A DNA stretch of 64,000 bases. It comes from Streptomyces hundungensis. GTDB lineage: Bacteria; Actinomycetota; Actinomycetes; Streptomycetales; Streptomycetaceae. The stretch covers positions 930,001 to 994,000 of the forward strand of contig NZ_CP032698.1 of NCBI RefSeq assembly GCF_003627815.1. The letters run 5' to 3'. The position numbers and the translations under genes are program-made. Position 1 is the stretch's first letter. Each line of letters opens with the position of its first letter. Under the pieces are notes generated by a model, which made no database searches, was not told the DNA's origin, and worked only from the letters and a program-made list of their open reading frames with translations. Below, one piece after another: positions 7,530 to 16,416 of the stretch.

Positions 7530-8354
7530 TCAGCCCGGGGCGAGGCGGCTGAGGCTCTCCCAGGATCGGTACAGCTCCGTTCGGGCCCGGCCCATCTCCA
7601 TGACGTGGTCGAAGGACTGGCTGCCGACGATCAGCCGTCGCGGCGGGTCCGGCAGTGCGGCCAGCTCCATGATGACCGGGGCGGCGGTTTCCGGCTCCGG
7701 TGAGACGGCGTCACCCCACATCGCCTCCATTTCGGTACGCACGGGCTGATACTGCGACAGGGGCTCGGTGGCCGTGGTGCCGGCGGTGAACAGGCCGGTG
7801 TTGTAGCCGCCCATCTGCACGACGGTGACCTTGATGCCGAAGCCCTCGACCTCCCTCGCCAGCGCCTCGCTGACCGAATCCAGCGCGGACTTGCCCGCTC
7901 CGTAGAAGCCGACGGTCGCCATACCGCCGCCGGTCCCCATGGAGGTGACCTGAAGGAGTCGTCCTCCTCCTTGGGCACGCAAGTGAGGGAGGACCGCCTG
8001 GGTCACCCACAGAGCGCCGAAGAAGTTCACGTCCATATGGGCCCGGATCTGCTCCTCCGTGGCTTCCTCCACCATGCCGTAGAGCATTCCGCCGGCGTTG
8101 TTCACGACCACGTCCAACCTGCCGAACGCGGACACCGCCCGCCCGACCCCGTCGAACACGGCCTGTCGATCGGCGACGTCCAACGAGAGCGGGACCAGGT
8201 GGTCGGGGTACTTCTCCGCCAACTCGGCCAAGGGAGCGGTGTTTCGGGCGGCCGCCACCACCCGGTCCCCGGCCGCCAGGGCCGCCTCGGCGAAAGCCCT
8301 GCCCAGACCACGGGACGCACCGGTTATCAACCAGACTCGCGCATGCTGCGTCAT
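7530..8354 (-). CDS. Short-chain dehydrogenase/reductase
   Basis: The 274-residue protein is a classical SDR. The cofactor loop TGASRGLGRAFAEAAL is at 11-26 and NNAGG is near 87. The catalytic Ser and Tyr-Lys are in VTSMGTGGGMATVGFYGAGK. A basic residue after strand 2 (VVAAARNTAPL) suggests NADP(H). The C-terminal part matches the SDR group often annotated as oxidoreductases of unknown substrate. It is divergent from the TetR gene at 8483 and shares with it an operator-bearing promoter region. Confidence 0.9.
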   Translation of the reverse strand: MTQHARVWLITGASRGLGRAFAEAALAAGDRVVAAARNTAPLAELAEKYPDHLVPLSLDVADRQAVFDGVGRAVSAFGRLDVVVNNAGGMLYGMVEEATEEQIRAHMDVNFFGALWVTQAVLPHLRAQGGGRLLQVTSMGTGGGMATVGFYGAGKSALDSVSEALAREVEGFGIKVTVVQMGGYNTGLFTAGTTATEPLSQYQPVRTEMEAMWGDAVSPEPETAAPVIMELAALPDPPRRLIVGSQSFDHVMEMGRARTELYRSWESLSRLAPG

Positions 8355-8375
8355 AGCACCTCACCCCAAGTAAAA

Positions 8376-8390
8376 GAGACGAGCCGTCTC
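8376..8390. promoter_or_regulatory. Operator-like palindrome GAGAC-N5-GTCTC
   Basis: A perfect inverted repeat 22 bases upstream of the SDR start. It includes the word CCGTCTCG (to 8391), which recurs in the second site. A GGTTCGTTTC extension follows to 8400. Probably bound by the TetR protein encoded from 8483. Confidence 0.55.
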
Positions 8391-8442
8391 GGTTCGTTTC
8401 GGCTCATGGTGTGAGGCTAGGGCATCCCCCCTCAAGAGGCAA

Positions 8443-8460
8443 TACGAACCGTCTCGTTTC
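8443..8460. promoter_or_regulatory. Second operator-like site with CCGTCTCG core
   Basis: TACGAACCGTCTCGTTTC reads as an imperfect palindrome (ACGAACC/GTCTCGT) and repeats the CCGTCTCG and CGTTTC words of the site at 8376-8400. It lies 22 bases before the TetR ATG, which fits autorepression. Confidence 0.55.
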
Positions 8461-8482
8461 ATCATGGGGGTACGCTGCCCAC

Positions 8483-9082
8483 ATGTCCGACGAGATGGGG
8501 CCGGGCCACTCCCGGCGCAAGGAACGGTCCCGGCAGGCGATCCTCGCGGCGACCCGCGCGCTCGTCGCGGAGGAGGCGTACGAGAAGGTCACGGTCGAGG
8601 CCATCGCCGCCCGTGCGGGCGTCGGCAAGCAGACGATCTATCGGCGCTGGCCGTCGAAGAGCGCGGTCGTCTTCGCCGCACTCCTGGACCTGAGTGAGGA
8701 TGCGGACGGGCAGTCGATCACGCTGCCCGACACGGGGGACCTCGAGGCGGACCTCAAGCTCGTCATGCGCGCCTCGGTGAAGGAGTTCGCCGACCCGGCC
8801 TTCGACCGGCTGATCCGGGCCCTCACCACCGAGATCGCCCAGGATGCCGCGCTGGCGGCCGAGTACCGCGAGAAGCTGGCCGAGCCGATGGCCGCGGCGA
8901 AGAAGGCACGCTTGCGCAGCGCCCAAAGGGCCGGCCGGCTCGACGCCGAAGCCGACCTCGATCTGGTCCTCGAAGTGCTCTACGCCCCGCTCTTCCAACG
9001 CTGGCTGCACCGCAGCGGGCCCTTGACCACCGCATACGCCGACTCGCTCGTCGATGTGACCCTCAGAGCCTTCGGCCCCTGA
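8483..9082 (+). CDS. TetR/AcrR-family transcriptional regulator
   Basis: ATG 8483 gives 199 residues (MSDEMGPGHSRRKERSRQAI). The HTH reads TVEAIAARAGVGKQTIYRRW and is preceded by LAATRALVAEEAYEKV. The C-terminal domain (LTTEIAQDAALAAEYREKLA, then a final DVTLRAFGP) belongs to the TetR_C_16-like group. Divergent from the SDR gene with two CCGTCTCG-type sites between them. An in-frame extension upstream to 8411 would overlap the second operator and lacks sensible sequence. Confidence 0.9.
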   Translation: MSDEMGPGHSRRKERSRQAILAATRALVAEEAYEKVTVEAIAARAGVGKQTIYRRWPSKSAVVFAALLDLSEDADGQSITLPDTGDLEADLKLVMRASVKEFADPAFDRLIRALTTEIAQDAALAAEYREKLAEPMAAAKKARLRSAQRAGRLDAEADLDLVLEVLYAPLFQRWLHRSGPLTTAYADSLVDVTLRAFGP

Positions 9083-9089
9083 AGACTCT

Positions 9090-9587
9090 TCACTCAGAGC
9101 GCTGCCCAGGGTGCGAGCCGCCTTGGCTTCCGCACGCGCCCTCTTCCTCCGTGCGCGGCCAGTGCCGCCCTTCGACCGCTTCGGCGCTGCGGTTGAGGCG
9201 GGCCAAGGCGTCCTCCAGCTGACGCACCTCCTCGGGGGACCAGTCGGCCACCACCTCGGCCAGGCAGGACCGATTGATCTCACGATCGGCTCTCAGCCGG
9301 CGCCCGCCCTCGTCGGTGATGCGCAGCTTGCGGGCCGTGCCGCCGTCCGGATCCATGACGCGCTCGGCCAGTCCGCAGCGCAGCAGCGCGGCCGTCTGAC
9401 GGTTCACGGTGGAGGTGTCGAGCCCGAAGGCATCCGCCAACTGCCCGATGGACATGGGACCTTGGGTGTCGATCCGGCAGAGCAGCAGATACGCCGACCG
9501 GTCGAGACGTTCGGGGTCGCGCTCGCGGCGGGCCAGCACCTGGTGCCGCGACAGCAGCATGAGCTCCCGCTCCAGTTTCTCCAGCAC
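9090..9587 (-). CDS. MarR-family transcriptional regulator
   Basis: A GTG start follows GGGAGG by about 5 bases; the product has 165 residues. The winged helix is recognisable: SAYLLLCRIDTQGPMSIGQL, LDTSTVNRQTAALLRCGL, then a wing with MDPDGGTARKLRITDEG. The C-terminal helix ends in a polar tail. It is divergent from the Old Yellow Enzyme gene at 9784. A palindrome at 9705-9719 lies between them, so it probably represses that gene until an electrophile or oxidant is sensed. It contains a Cys near the DNA-binding domain (RCGLAERV), which would suit redox sensing, but this is not proved. Confidence 0.88.
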   Translation of the reverse strand: MLEKLERELMLLSRHQVLARRERDPERLDRSAYLLLCRIDTQGPMSIGQLADAFGLDTSTVNRQTAALLRCGLAERVMDPDGGTARKLRITDEGGRRLRADREINRSCLAEVVADWSPEEVRQLEDALARLNRSAEAVEGRHWPRTEEEGACGSQGGSHPGQRSE

Positions 9588-9704
9588 CGCGCCTCCCGCT
9601 CCTTCCGCTCTGCCCCTCCCGGCGCCCCATTATCGCGGGCCCCTCGACCGGCGAGCCCCTCGAGGGGCCCGGGTACGGCTCGCCAGGATGCCCAGGGACC
9701 GCAA

Positions 9705-9719
9705 TATGCATGATACATA
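9705..9719. promoter_or_regulatory. Probable MarR operator
   Basis: TATGCATGATACATA is an imperfect inverted repeat (TATG/CATA ends) in an AT-rich island, itself notable in this GC-rich DNA, between the MarR gene and the OYE gene. A similar word (TGTGTACTATGCAC) follows at once. Confidence 0.5.
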
Positions 9720-9783
9720 AGATGTGTACTATGCACTTCTGTTGTCATCCCGATGAGGTACCGCCTCAACCCGGAGGATCCGC

Positions 9784-10914
9784 ATGTCCGACACCACGCC
9801 CACCGCATCCCGCGCGGCCGAGATCCTCTCCCGGCCCGTCACGCTGAACGGGCTGACCGTCCCCAACCGCATCGCTATGGCTCCGATGACGCGGATGTTC
9901 TCCCCGGGCGGCGTGCCCGGCGAGGACGTGCAGGAGTACTACGCGAGCCGGGCCGCCGCGGGTGTGGGTCTCATCGTCACCGAGGGCACCTATGTCGGTC
10001 ACGACTCCGCCGGACAGAGCGACCGCGTGCCGCGGTTCCACGGCGAGGACCAGCTCGCGGGATGGTCGAAGGTCGCGGCGGCCGTGCACGAGGCGGGCGG
10101 CACGATCGTGCCCCAGCTGTGGCACATAGGCATGGTCCGCAAGCAGGGCGAGGCGCCGTACCCCGACGCCCCCGCCGTCGGCCCCTCCGGCATCCGTGTC
10201 GACGGCACCGAGGGCACGGGCAACGCGATGACCCGCGCCGACCTCGACGACGTCATCGGCGCGTTCGCCGACGCCGCCGCGGAGGCCGCGCGCATCGGCT
10301 TCGACGGCGTCGAACTGCACGGCGCCCACGGCTACTTGCTCGACCAGTTCCTGTGGGAGCGCACCAACCGCCGCACCGACGAGTACGGCGGCGACGCGGT
10401 GGCCCGTACCAAGTTCGCCGCGGAGATCGTGGCGGCCGTCCGCGAGCGCGTTCCGGCCGACTTCCCGGTGATCTTCCGCTACTCGCAGTGGAAGCAGGAG
10501 GCCTACGACGCCCGGCTCGCCCAGACCCCGCAGGAGCTGGAGGCGATCCTGGCCCCGCTGGCGGCGGCCGGCGTCGACGCCTTCCACGCCTCCACCCGGC
10601 GCTACTGGGTCCCGGAGTTCGAGGGTTCGGACCTCAACCTGGCGGGCTGGACCAAGAAGCTCACCGGCCGTCCGACCATCACCGTCGGCTCGGTCGGCCT
10701 CGACGGCGACTTCCTCCGCTCGTTCGCCGGCGAGGGGGCCGCGCTGGGCGACATCGACAACCTCCTGGACCGCATGGAGCGCGACGAGTTCGACATGGTC
10801 GCCATCGGGCGGGCGCTGCTCCAGGACCCGCAGTGGGCGGCGAAGGTCCTCGCCAACCGCTTCGACGAGCTGAAGCCGTACGACGCGGCGGCGCTCACGT
10901 CGCTCAGCCGCTAG
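9784..10914 (+). CDS. Old Yellow Enzyme family NADH:flavin oxidoreductase
   Basis: ATG with GGAGG 7 bases upstream; 376 residues, the normal length. The TIM barrel begins LTVPNRIAMAPMTRMFSPGG. Further family motifs are QLWHIGMVRK, the substrate-binding HGAHGYLLDQFLWERTNRR, DEYGG, FRYSQWKQ and the FMN-phosphate region ITVGSVGLDGDFL with MVAIGRALLQDPQWAAKVLA. It uses FMN and NAD(P)H to reduce activated C=C bonds, nitro compounds or similar electrophiles. The divergent MarR regulator fits an electrophile-stress role. A strong hairpin follows the gene. Confidence 0.93.
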   Translation: MSDTTPTASRAAEILSRPVTLNGLTVPNRIAMAPMTRMFSPGGVPGEDVQEYYASRAAAGVGLIVTEGTYVGHDSAGQSDRVPRFHGEDQLAGWSKVAAAVHEAGGTIVPQLWHIGMVRKQGEAPYPDAPAVGPSGIRVDGTEGTGNAMTRADLDDVIGAFADAAAEAARIGFDGVELHGAHGYLLDQFLWERTNRRTDEYGGDAVARTKFAAEIVAAVRERVPADFPVIFRYSQWKQEAYDARLAQTPQELEAILAPLAAAGVDAFHASTRRYWVPEFEGSDLNLAGWTKKLTGRPTITVGSVGLDGDFLRSFAGEGAALGDIDNLLDRMERDEFDMVAIGRALLQDPQWAAKVLANRFDELKPYDAAALTSLSR

Positions 10915-10961
10915 CGGTTGGCCGCGGTCCGCCGGCCGTAGCGGAACGTGTGCTGAAAGCG

Positions 10962-11011
10962 TGACCGTGCCGGTCACAGCCTCGCATCGAGGACTGTGAC
11001 CGGCACGGTCA
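10962..11011. terminator. Strong hairpin terminator after the OYE gene
   Basis: TGACCGTGCCGGTCACAG and its exact reverse complement CTGTGACCGGCACGGTCA form an 18-bp perfect stem with a 14-base loop, 47 bases after the OYE stop. No T-tract follows. Confidence 0.75.
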
Positions 11012-11103
11012 TGTCCGGACGGCATTGGGTTCTCATGACGTTCCGTCAATTCCCTTTGCCTACACGCACCTTGACGTGCCACCGCCAACCTGACTTCATG
11101 AAC

Positions 11104-11117
11104 TGGGAGCGCTCCCA
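11104..11117. promoter_or_regulatory. CebR-type operator (cellulose utilisation)
   Basis: TGGGAGCGCTCCCA is a perfect 14-bp palindrome identical to the well-known CebR box of Streptomyces, at which the LacI-family repressor CebR binds until cello-oligosaccharides release it. It lies 46 bases upstream of the cellulase start. CebR itself is not encoded in this window. Confidence 0.92.
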
Positions 11118-11162
11118 CGCACCATTCTCCGTCCCCCACTCCCCCGAGGAAGGCCCCTTCCC

Positions 11163-13640
11163 GTGCCTCCTGCCCCCTTCGCGCGCGGCGCGTCACGTCG
11201 TGCGGCCACCGTACTCGCCGGGTTCGCCCTGGCCGTCGGCGGCCTGACCGCCACCGCGCTTCCGGCGCACTCGGCCGACGCGGTCGCCACCGCCCTGCCC
11301 GCCGACTCCCCCGTACGAGTCAACCAACTCGGCTACCTGCCCGACGGGCCCAAGCGGGCCGTCGTGGTCAGTGCCGCGAGCGGGCCACTGACCTGGCAAC
11401 TGCGTGACGCCTCCGGCGCGGTGGTCGCCTCGGGCGCGACCGTGGTGCACGGCGCCGACCAGGCGTCGGGCCAGTCCACGCACTTGGTGGACTTCGGCGC
11501 GTACACCGGGGGCGGTACCGGCTTCACGCTGGTCGTCGGTGACCGGTCCAGCCACCCGTTCGACATCTCCGCGTCGCTGTACGACGGGCTGCGCGCCGAC
11601 AGCATGTCGTTCTTCCACCAGCAGCGCAGCGGCATCGCGATCGACGCGGCCCTCGCCGGCAGCGCCTACGCCCGCCCCGCCGGACACCTGGGCGTCGCCC
11701 CGAACAAGGGCGACACCAGCGTTCCCTGCCAGGCCGGCGTGTGTGACTACCAACGTGACGTACGCGGCGGCTGGTACGACGCCGGTGACCAGGGCAAGTA
11801 CGTCGTGAACGGCTCCATCGCCACTTGGGAGTTGGTCAACTCCTTTGAACGGGCCAAGCGTTCGGGGGGCGAGGCGGCACTCGGCGATGGGACGCTGCGC
11901 GTTCCGGAGCGCGGCAACGGCATCCCGGACGTGCTGGACGAGGCCCGCTGGGAGCTGGAGTTCCTGCTGCGGATGCAGGTTCCCGCGGGTAAGCCGATGG
12001 CCGGGATGGCCTTCCACAAGGTGCATGACGCCCAGTGGACCGCGCTGCCCACGCGGCCCGAACTGGACGACGTACAGCGCGAGTTGCACGCTCCGTCGAC
12101 GGCCGCCACGTTGAACCTGGCCGCCACGGCAGCGCAGTGTGCCCGGGTGTACGCGCCCTATGACGCCGCGTTCGCCGCCCGCTGTCTGGACGCGGCCCGC
12201 CGCGCCTGGGCGGCCGCCAAGGCCCACCCCGATGTCCTCGCCCCGGCGACCGACAACACGGGTGGCGGCGCGTACGAGGACGCCGATGTCTCCGACGAGT
12301 TCTACTGGGCGGCGGCCGAACTCCTCGCCACCACCGGCGAGTCGCAGTTCCGGGACAGCGTCACCTCCTCGCCGCACCACACCAAGCCGGCCGATGACTT
12401 CTGGTGGGGCGGCACCGCGACACTCGGCCGGATCACTCTCGCCACCGTCCCCGGTGTGGCCCTGCCCGCCGATGACACGGCCCGGCTGCGCGGGGTACTG
12501 ACCACGGCCGCCGACGCGCACCTGTCCACCATGTCCGGACAGGGCTACCGGGTGCCGCTGCCCGCCACCGGTTATGTGTGGGGCTCCAACAGCGCCGTCA
12601 CCAACAACGCGATGATGCTGGCCGTCGCGTACGAGCTGACCGGACAACAGCGGTATCGCGCGGGCGCGTTGGAGTCCCTGGACTATCTGCTCGGCCGCAA
12701 TGCGCTCGACCTCTCCTACGTGACCGGCTACGGCGAGCGCTTCTCCGAGAACCAGCACCACCGTTTCTGGGCGCACCAGAACGACGCCTCGCTGCCGCAC
12801 CCGCCCAACGGCTCCTTCGCCGGCGGCCCCGACGCGGGCCTGGACGACCCCGTGGCCAAGGCCAAGCTCCAGGGCTGCGCGCCGGCGGCATGCTATGTGG
12901 ACGACATCGGCTCGTACTCCACCAACGAAGTGGCGATCAACTGGAACGCCTCGCTGGCCTGGCTGGCGGCGTTCGCGGCGGAGCGGCACGGAGCCCCGGC
13001 GCTGCCCGCGGTGCAGGTGACACCGGCGACGGCCGTCGTCCCGGAGGGCGGGACGGCGACGGTGGGCGTACGGCTCTCGGCGGCGCCCGCGCAGAACGTC
13101 ACCGTGACGGTCGCCCGAAGCTCCGGTGACCAGGACCTGACGGTGGCGGCGGGGGCGAGCCTGACCTTCACTCCCGCCAACTGGGCTGTGCCGCAACAGG
13201 TTTCGCTGTCTGCCGCGCAGGACGCGGACGCGGTGTCGGGCAGCGCCACCTTCATGGCGGGCGGGCCGGCGGTGCGGGCGGCGACGTTCACGGCGACGGA
13301 AGCGGACGACGACGCGACATCAGGGGCGGCCTGTTCCGTGGCGTACCGGATCGACAGCGCGTGGAACGACGGCTTCACCGCGACGGTGACCGTGAAGAAC
13401 ACCGGGACCTCGGCGATCTCGGGCTGGGCCCTGGGCTGGAGCTTCGCGGGCGACCAGCGGATCAGCAGCGCCTGGAACGCCACGGTGACCCAGTCCGGCG
13501 CCGCCGTGACGGCCAGGGACGCCGGATGGAACGGCACGCTGGCGCCCGGCGGCAGCACGAGCCTGGGGTTCCAGGCCGGGTACTCGGGTACGAACGCGAC
13601 GCCGACGCACTTCACCCTGAACGGCGCGACCTGCTCCTGA
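11163..13640 (+). CDS. Secreted GH9 endoglucanase with C-terminal CBM2
   Basis: A GTG start with GAGGAAGG upstream gives 825 residues. The signal peptide ends near PAHSA (about 37). A cellulase N-terminal Ig-like domain ([20 protein letters not shown]) spans about 50-135. The GH9 catalytic domain runs from about 145 to 620. It has the catalytic Asp pair in [12 protein letters not shown] (206, 209), the His region [10 protein letters not shown] and the proton-donor Glu region [21 protein letters not shown] Calx-like/Ig linker domain follows (about 618-710, [15 protein letters not shown]). The C-terminal CBM2 (about 720-825) has [28 protein letters not shown] and a terminal Cys. It hydrolyses cellulose outside the cell and is controlled through the CebR box upstream. 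Confidence 0.95.
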   Translation: MPPAPFARGASRRAATVLAGFALAVGGLTATALPAHSADAVATALPADSPVRVNQLGYLPDGPKRAVVVSAASGPLTWQLRDASGAVVASGATVVHGADQASGQSTHLVDFGAYTGGGTGFTLVVGDRSSHPFDISASLYDGLRADSMSFFHQQRSGIAIDAALAGSAYARPAGHLGVAPNKGDTSVPCQAGVCDYQRDVRGGWYDAGDQGKYVVNGSIATWELVNSFERAKRSGGEAALGDGTLRVPERGNGIPDVLDEARWELEFLLRMQVPAGKPMAGMAFHKVHDAQWTALPTRPELDDVQRELHAPSTAATLNLAATAAQCARVYAPYDAAFAARCLDAARRAWAAAKAHPDVLAPATDNTGGGAYEDADVSDEFYWAAAELLATTGESQFRDSVTSSPHHTKPADDFWWGGTATLGRITLATVPGVALPADDTARLRGVLTTAADAHLSTMSGQGYRVPLPATGYVWGSNSAVTNNAMMLAVAYELTGQQRYRAGALESLDYLLGRNALDLSYVTGYGERFSENQHHRFWAHQNDASLPHPPNGSFAGGPDAGLDDPVAKAKLQGCAPAACYVDDIGSYSTNEVAINWNASLAWLAAFAAERHGAPALPAVQVTPATAVVPEGGTATVGVRLSAAPAQNVTVTVARSSGDQDLTVAAGASLTFTPANWAVPQQVSLSAAQDADAVSGSATFMAGGPAVRAATFTATEADDDATSGAACSVAYRIDSAWNDGFTATVTVKNTGTSAISGWALGWSFAGDQRISSAWNATVTQSGAAVTARDAGWNGTLAPGGSTSLGFQAGYSGTNATPTHFTLNGATCS

Positions 13641-13726
13641 CGGATGGCAGGCGAAGACCGCCACCGGGCCCTCAGCCTGCCACCCGGTAGCGCAGGTGCG
13701 CACGAGCTCGTAAGAGGAGGCCGGAG

Positions 13727-14122
13727 CTAGACCGTGAAGCCGTTGACGCGTTCCGGGGTGATGCGGACGATCAGCCGGCTCGCGGTCTCCGGCGGCGGGT
13801 CCTCGCCCAGGTAGCGCTGCGAGAGCCGCTTCGGCAACACCTTGTCCGGGTCGGGCAACAGCTCCGCGGTGCCCCGGATCTCGGCCGAGCGGTACGGGTT
13901 GCTCAGGTCGAAGACGGCGAGGCTCACGCGTGGGTCGCGCTCGATGTTCCGGGCCTTCTTGCGGTTGGCGGTCACGGAGATGAGTACCGTGTCACCTTCG
14001 CGTACGTACCAGACCACCGAAGTCTGCGGCCCGCCATCGGGGTTGACCGTGGCGAGGGTGGCGAAGTTCTTGTCGTCGAGCAGGCTGGTGGTGACGGAGT
14101 CGAAGCCGCCGAATGGTGTCAT
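13727..14122 (-). CDS. PPOX-class F420/FMN-dependent protein
   Basis: ATG 14122 overlaps the stop of a 34-residue ORF (ATGA); a TTG 12 bases upstream is the alternative. The 131-residue product has the split-barrel flavin/F420 fold. Diagnostic stretches are FATLATVNPDGGPQTSVVWY, ISVTANRKKARNIERDPRVS and AEIRGTAELLPD. Family members reduce small substrates using F420 or FMN. The coupling chain from the DUF3592 gene suggests one transcript. The end RITPERVNGFTV is typical, so the gene is complete. Confidence 0.9.
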   Translation of the reverse strand: MTPFGGFDSVTTSLLDDKNFATLATVNPDGGPQTSVVWYVREGDTVLISVTANRKKARNIERDPRVSLAVFDLSNPYRSAEIRGTAELLPDPDKVLPKRLSQRYLGEDPPPETASRLIVRITPERVNGFTV

Positions 14123-14223
14123 GTTCCGTGACAACGACGCGTCGGCGCCAGTTCTTCCCGCGCGCGTTCGCCCAGCCTCCGCAACTCGGCCGCATATGGC
14201 GTCAGTTGCCGAGCCGCGCTCAT
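14119..14223 (-). CDS. 34-residue ORF bridging two genes through ATGA overlaps
   Basis: The ATG at 14223 overlaps the DUF3592 stop, and the TGA at 14121-14119 overlaps the PPOX start. The product begins MSAARQLTPYAAELRRLGER and ends EELAPTRRCHGT; it is predicted to be one amphipathic helix. Two coupling overlaps bracketing it argue for translation. It could also be a degraded remnant kept only as a coupling relay. I recognise no family. Confidence 0.45.
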   Translation of the reverse strand: MSAARQLTPYAAELRRLGERAREELAPTRRCHGT

Positions 14224-14645
14224 TGAGTCATCAGCAGGATGAGGAAGGCCACCGACGCGCCTGCGGTGAGCGCCGCTCCCACCGCGGTGAACATCACGAA
14301 GAACGACTTCGAGTCCCAGCCGGGCAGCGCGAATCGGCCGGGGTTCCGCTCGTCATAGACGACCGTGACGGAGGCACCGACGCCGAAGCCCCGAGTGACC
14401 GTGCTCCGGCCGAACAGGGAGGGGTGCGTGCACGCGCGCCCGTCGCGGGTCGTCCAGCACACGACCGGGTGGTGGTACCGGGACCCCTCGTCGTCCCGCC
14501 GGGTGTCGTGCCGCACTATGTGCCCCACCGTGGTGATGCCCGTACGACGGAGCGAGCCGGCGCGGCGCAGTCCGTACACACCGACGCAGAGAAAGCTCAC
14601 GCCGATCAGCACGGGTATGAGCAAGAAGAGCCATTCGCGTTCCAT
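14220..14645 (-). CDS. DUF3592 membrane protein
   Basis: The 141-residue protein has an N-terminal TM (LFLLIPVLIGVSFLCVGVYG) and a C-terminal TM (about 115-140, FVMFTAVGAALTAGASVAFL). Between them is a small beta domain with YHHPVVCWTTRDGRACTHPS and GASVTVVYDERNPGRFALPG. The V-V-YDPxNP motif after a short extracytoplasmic or cytoplasmic beta domain is the DUF3592 signature. Function is unknown. Its stop overlaps the start of the next small ORF. Confidence 0.85.
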   Translation of the reverse strand: MEREWLFLLIPVLIGVSFLCVGVYGLRRAGSLRRTGITTVGHIVRHDTRRDDEGSRYHHPVVCWTTRDGRACTHPSLFGRSTVTRGFGVGASVTVVYDERNPGRFALPGWDSKSFFVMFTAVGAALTAGASVAFLILLMTQ

Positions 14646-14788
14646 GTGGTGTCCGACGCGTGCGGGTCACTCTTGGTTGCCCACACATGTGCGACCACCC
14701 CATGGCGGCGACAGCGGCTTCCGGGACATGTGCGCCCGCCCCATGTCCACGGCCGCGGTGGCTGGGGCATGTGTGCCCGTCCCCCACC

Positions 14789-15664
14789 TCAACACGTGCG
14801 ATCGCGGCAGCGTACGGCGTTGAACTGGGCTCCCGCGAGCAGCGACAGGTTGGTGAACCACAGCCAGATGAGGAACACCACGATGCCGGCCAGTGAACCG
14901 TACAGGCGGGTGTACGAGGCGAAGTGGTCGGCGTAGAGCGTGAATCCGGCGGATGCCGCGCACCACAGCACTACCGCGACGACGCCTCCCGGCAGTCCTC
15001 GGCGTATGCCGCGTGCCTCGCGCGGGCCTGTGCGGAACAGCACGAGGAGCAGGACCGTGACGACCCCCAGCACGATCGGCCAGCGCAGCATGGACCACGT
15101 TCCCAGGCTGTCCAGACCGAGCAGGGCTGCCGCCCGGTGGTCGAGCGGTCCCGACAGCACGATCGCGGCCGAGCCGGTGAGGAGGAGGGCGAGCAGGAGG
15201 AGTGCGGTGGCCACGATGGTGTGTGCGGTGCGCAGGGCCGGCCTGCTGTCCGGGAGGCGATGCATGGCGTGCAGCGCCCGGCGGAAGACCGCCAGGTAGC
15301 TCGCCGCCGACCACAGGGCGCTCGCCGTCCCGGTCACCACCAGCACCCACACCCCGGATTGCGCGGTGGTCATCTCGCGCAGCGCGCCGCGCAGGGCGCT
15401 CGCGGACTGCGCGGGGGCGTACGACGTGAGCTCGTCGATCAGACGGTCCGTCGCCCGCGGGGCGGCCAGCCCGATGATTGAGACCGTGACCAGGAGGGCG
15501 GGAACCAGGGCCAGGACGGCGTAGTAGGTCAGTGCGGCTGCGAAGTCGGACACGTTGTCGTCCCACAGCGCCACCCCTGTCGCACGCAGCTCACCACGGA
15601 GTCGCTTCACCATGGCGGTGGCGCGGGCGCGTCTTGTGCTGGGGCGCGGGGAGGGGTCGGGCAC
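14789..15664 (-). CDS. YihY/BrkB family membrane protein
   Basis: A GTG start gives 291 residues with about six TM segments. The family signature DNVSDFAAALTYYAVLALVPALL lies near residue 35, and the end GIVVFLIWLWFTNLSLLAGA with FNA near the C-terminus is typical. Members were once called ribonuclease BN, but the present view is that they are inner-membrane proteins of uncertain, possibly transport, function. It is the first of a run of minus-strand genes. Between it and the DUF3592 gene (14646-14788) there are only short CATGTG-type repeats. Confidence 0.9.
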   Translation of the reverse strand: MPDPSPRPSTRRARATAMVKRLRGELRATGVALWDDNVSDFAAALTYYAVLALVPALLVTVSIIGLAAPRATDRLIDELTSYAPAQSASALRGALREMTTAQSGVWVLVVTGTASALWSAASYLAVFRRALHAMHRLPDSRPALRTAHTIVATALLLLALLLTGSAAIVLSGPLDHRAAALLGLDSLGTWSMLRWPIVLGVVTVLLLVLFRTGPREARGIRRGLPGGVVAVVLWCAASAGFTLYADHFASYTRLYGSLAGIVVFLIWLWFTNLSLLAGAQFNAVRCRDRTC

Positions 15665-15819
15665 GGGGCTCTCTCTTCATGTGGTGTCGGGCGAAGTGTG
15701 CGTACCCGCCGTGGCGCGTGCCACGCCATCCGGGCCGGCGAAGACAGTACCGGCCGAAGAGTCGAGGGCCCTTCGTGTGGTGCGTGAGCGGCCTCGTCCG
15801 TCGGGGCGCACACGCGGGT

Positions 15820-15857
15820 GGGGGATGTGAGCGGCGTCTGTGCCCCTCACATCCCCC
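15820..15857. terminator. Hairpin terminator downstream of the minus-strand gene at 15875
   Basis: GGGGGATGTGAG and CTCACATCCCCC form a perfect 12-bp stem with a 14-base loop, 17 bases beyond the stop of the 15875-16273 gene. Confidence 0.65.
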
Positions 15858-15874
15858 ATCCTTCTACCGCTTCG

Positions 15875-16273
15875 TCAGAAGCGACCGCCCGTGGCACGAG
15901 TGAGGGGGCCGTGTCCGCGTCGTACGGATACTCGGCCGAGACTGTAGGCGCCCGCCAGGGCCGCCAGTACGCCTCCTCCCACACCGGCCGCGATCTGCTT
16001 GCGGTTCCGCACCACCGTCCATGCGGTCGATGCCATGTGAACCGACTTTCCGGGCACCGTGGCCAGCATCTCGCCGCCGGACTTGGCCTTGGAACGCAAC
16101 GCCAGCACCTTGCTGCCCGTCGTGTCCTTGGCCTCGGACGCCGCCGACTTGGTGTCGCTCGCAGCCGACGCGGCCTTGGTCGTGGCCGACCGAACTCCGC
16201 TCCTCGCAGAGCGCGCCGTGTTCTTGGCCGCAGTGCTTTCCGTCGCCTCGTTCTTCTTCGCTGTTTCCGACAT
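15875..16273 (-). CDS. Ala/Ser/Lys-rich membrane-anchored hypothetical protein
   Basis: The 132-residue product begins with a low-complexity region rich in Ala, Ser, Thr and Lys (MSETAKKNEATESTAAKNTA), probably helical or disordered. A segment VRNRKQIAAGVGGGVLAALA follows, with a likely TM or amphipathic helix (about 93-112), then a basic Arg/His tail. The N-terminal part resembles histone-like Lys/Ala-rich or stress-associated tails, but I do not recognise a family. It stands alone between the BrkB-like gene and the halogenase operon, and has its own hairpin terminator. Confidence 0.7.
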   Translation of the reverse strand: MSETAKKNEATESTAAKNTARSARSGVRSATTKAASAASDTKSAASEAKDTTGSKVLALRSKAKSGGEMLATVPGKSVHMASTAWTVVRNRKQIAAGVGGGVLAALAGAYSLGRVSVRRGHGPLTRATGGRF

Positions 16274-16416
16274 GAGGTCCGTTTAGCCGCTGTTTTGAAA
16301 TCGAAACGGTCAAGTGCGGGTGAAAACTGGCCCGTTCTTCTCCGGCCCGTTTCGACGTCTTCGGGGAGAGCCGTTCGGTCGGCACGGCCCACGTGACGGC
16401 GGCGGCCCGGGGGGCG

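Noticed and set aside
9766..11196. Long open frame antisense to the Old Yellow Enzyme gene
   Set aside because: It covers the OYE gene and the terminator hairpin and shows no domain; shadow frame.
11193..13196. Long open frame antisense to the cellulase
   Set aside because: No family motifs; composition is that expected of the opposite strand of a GC-rich gene, and the GH9 reading is unambiguous.
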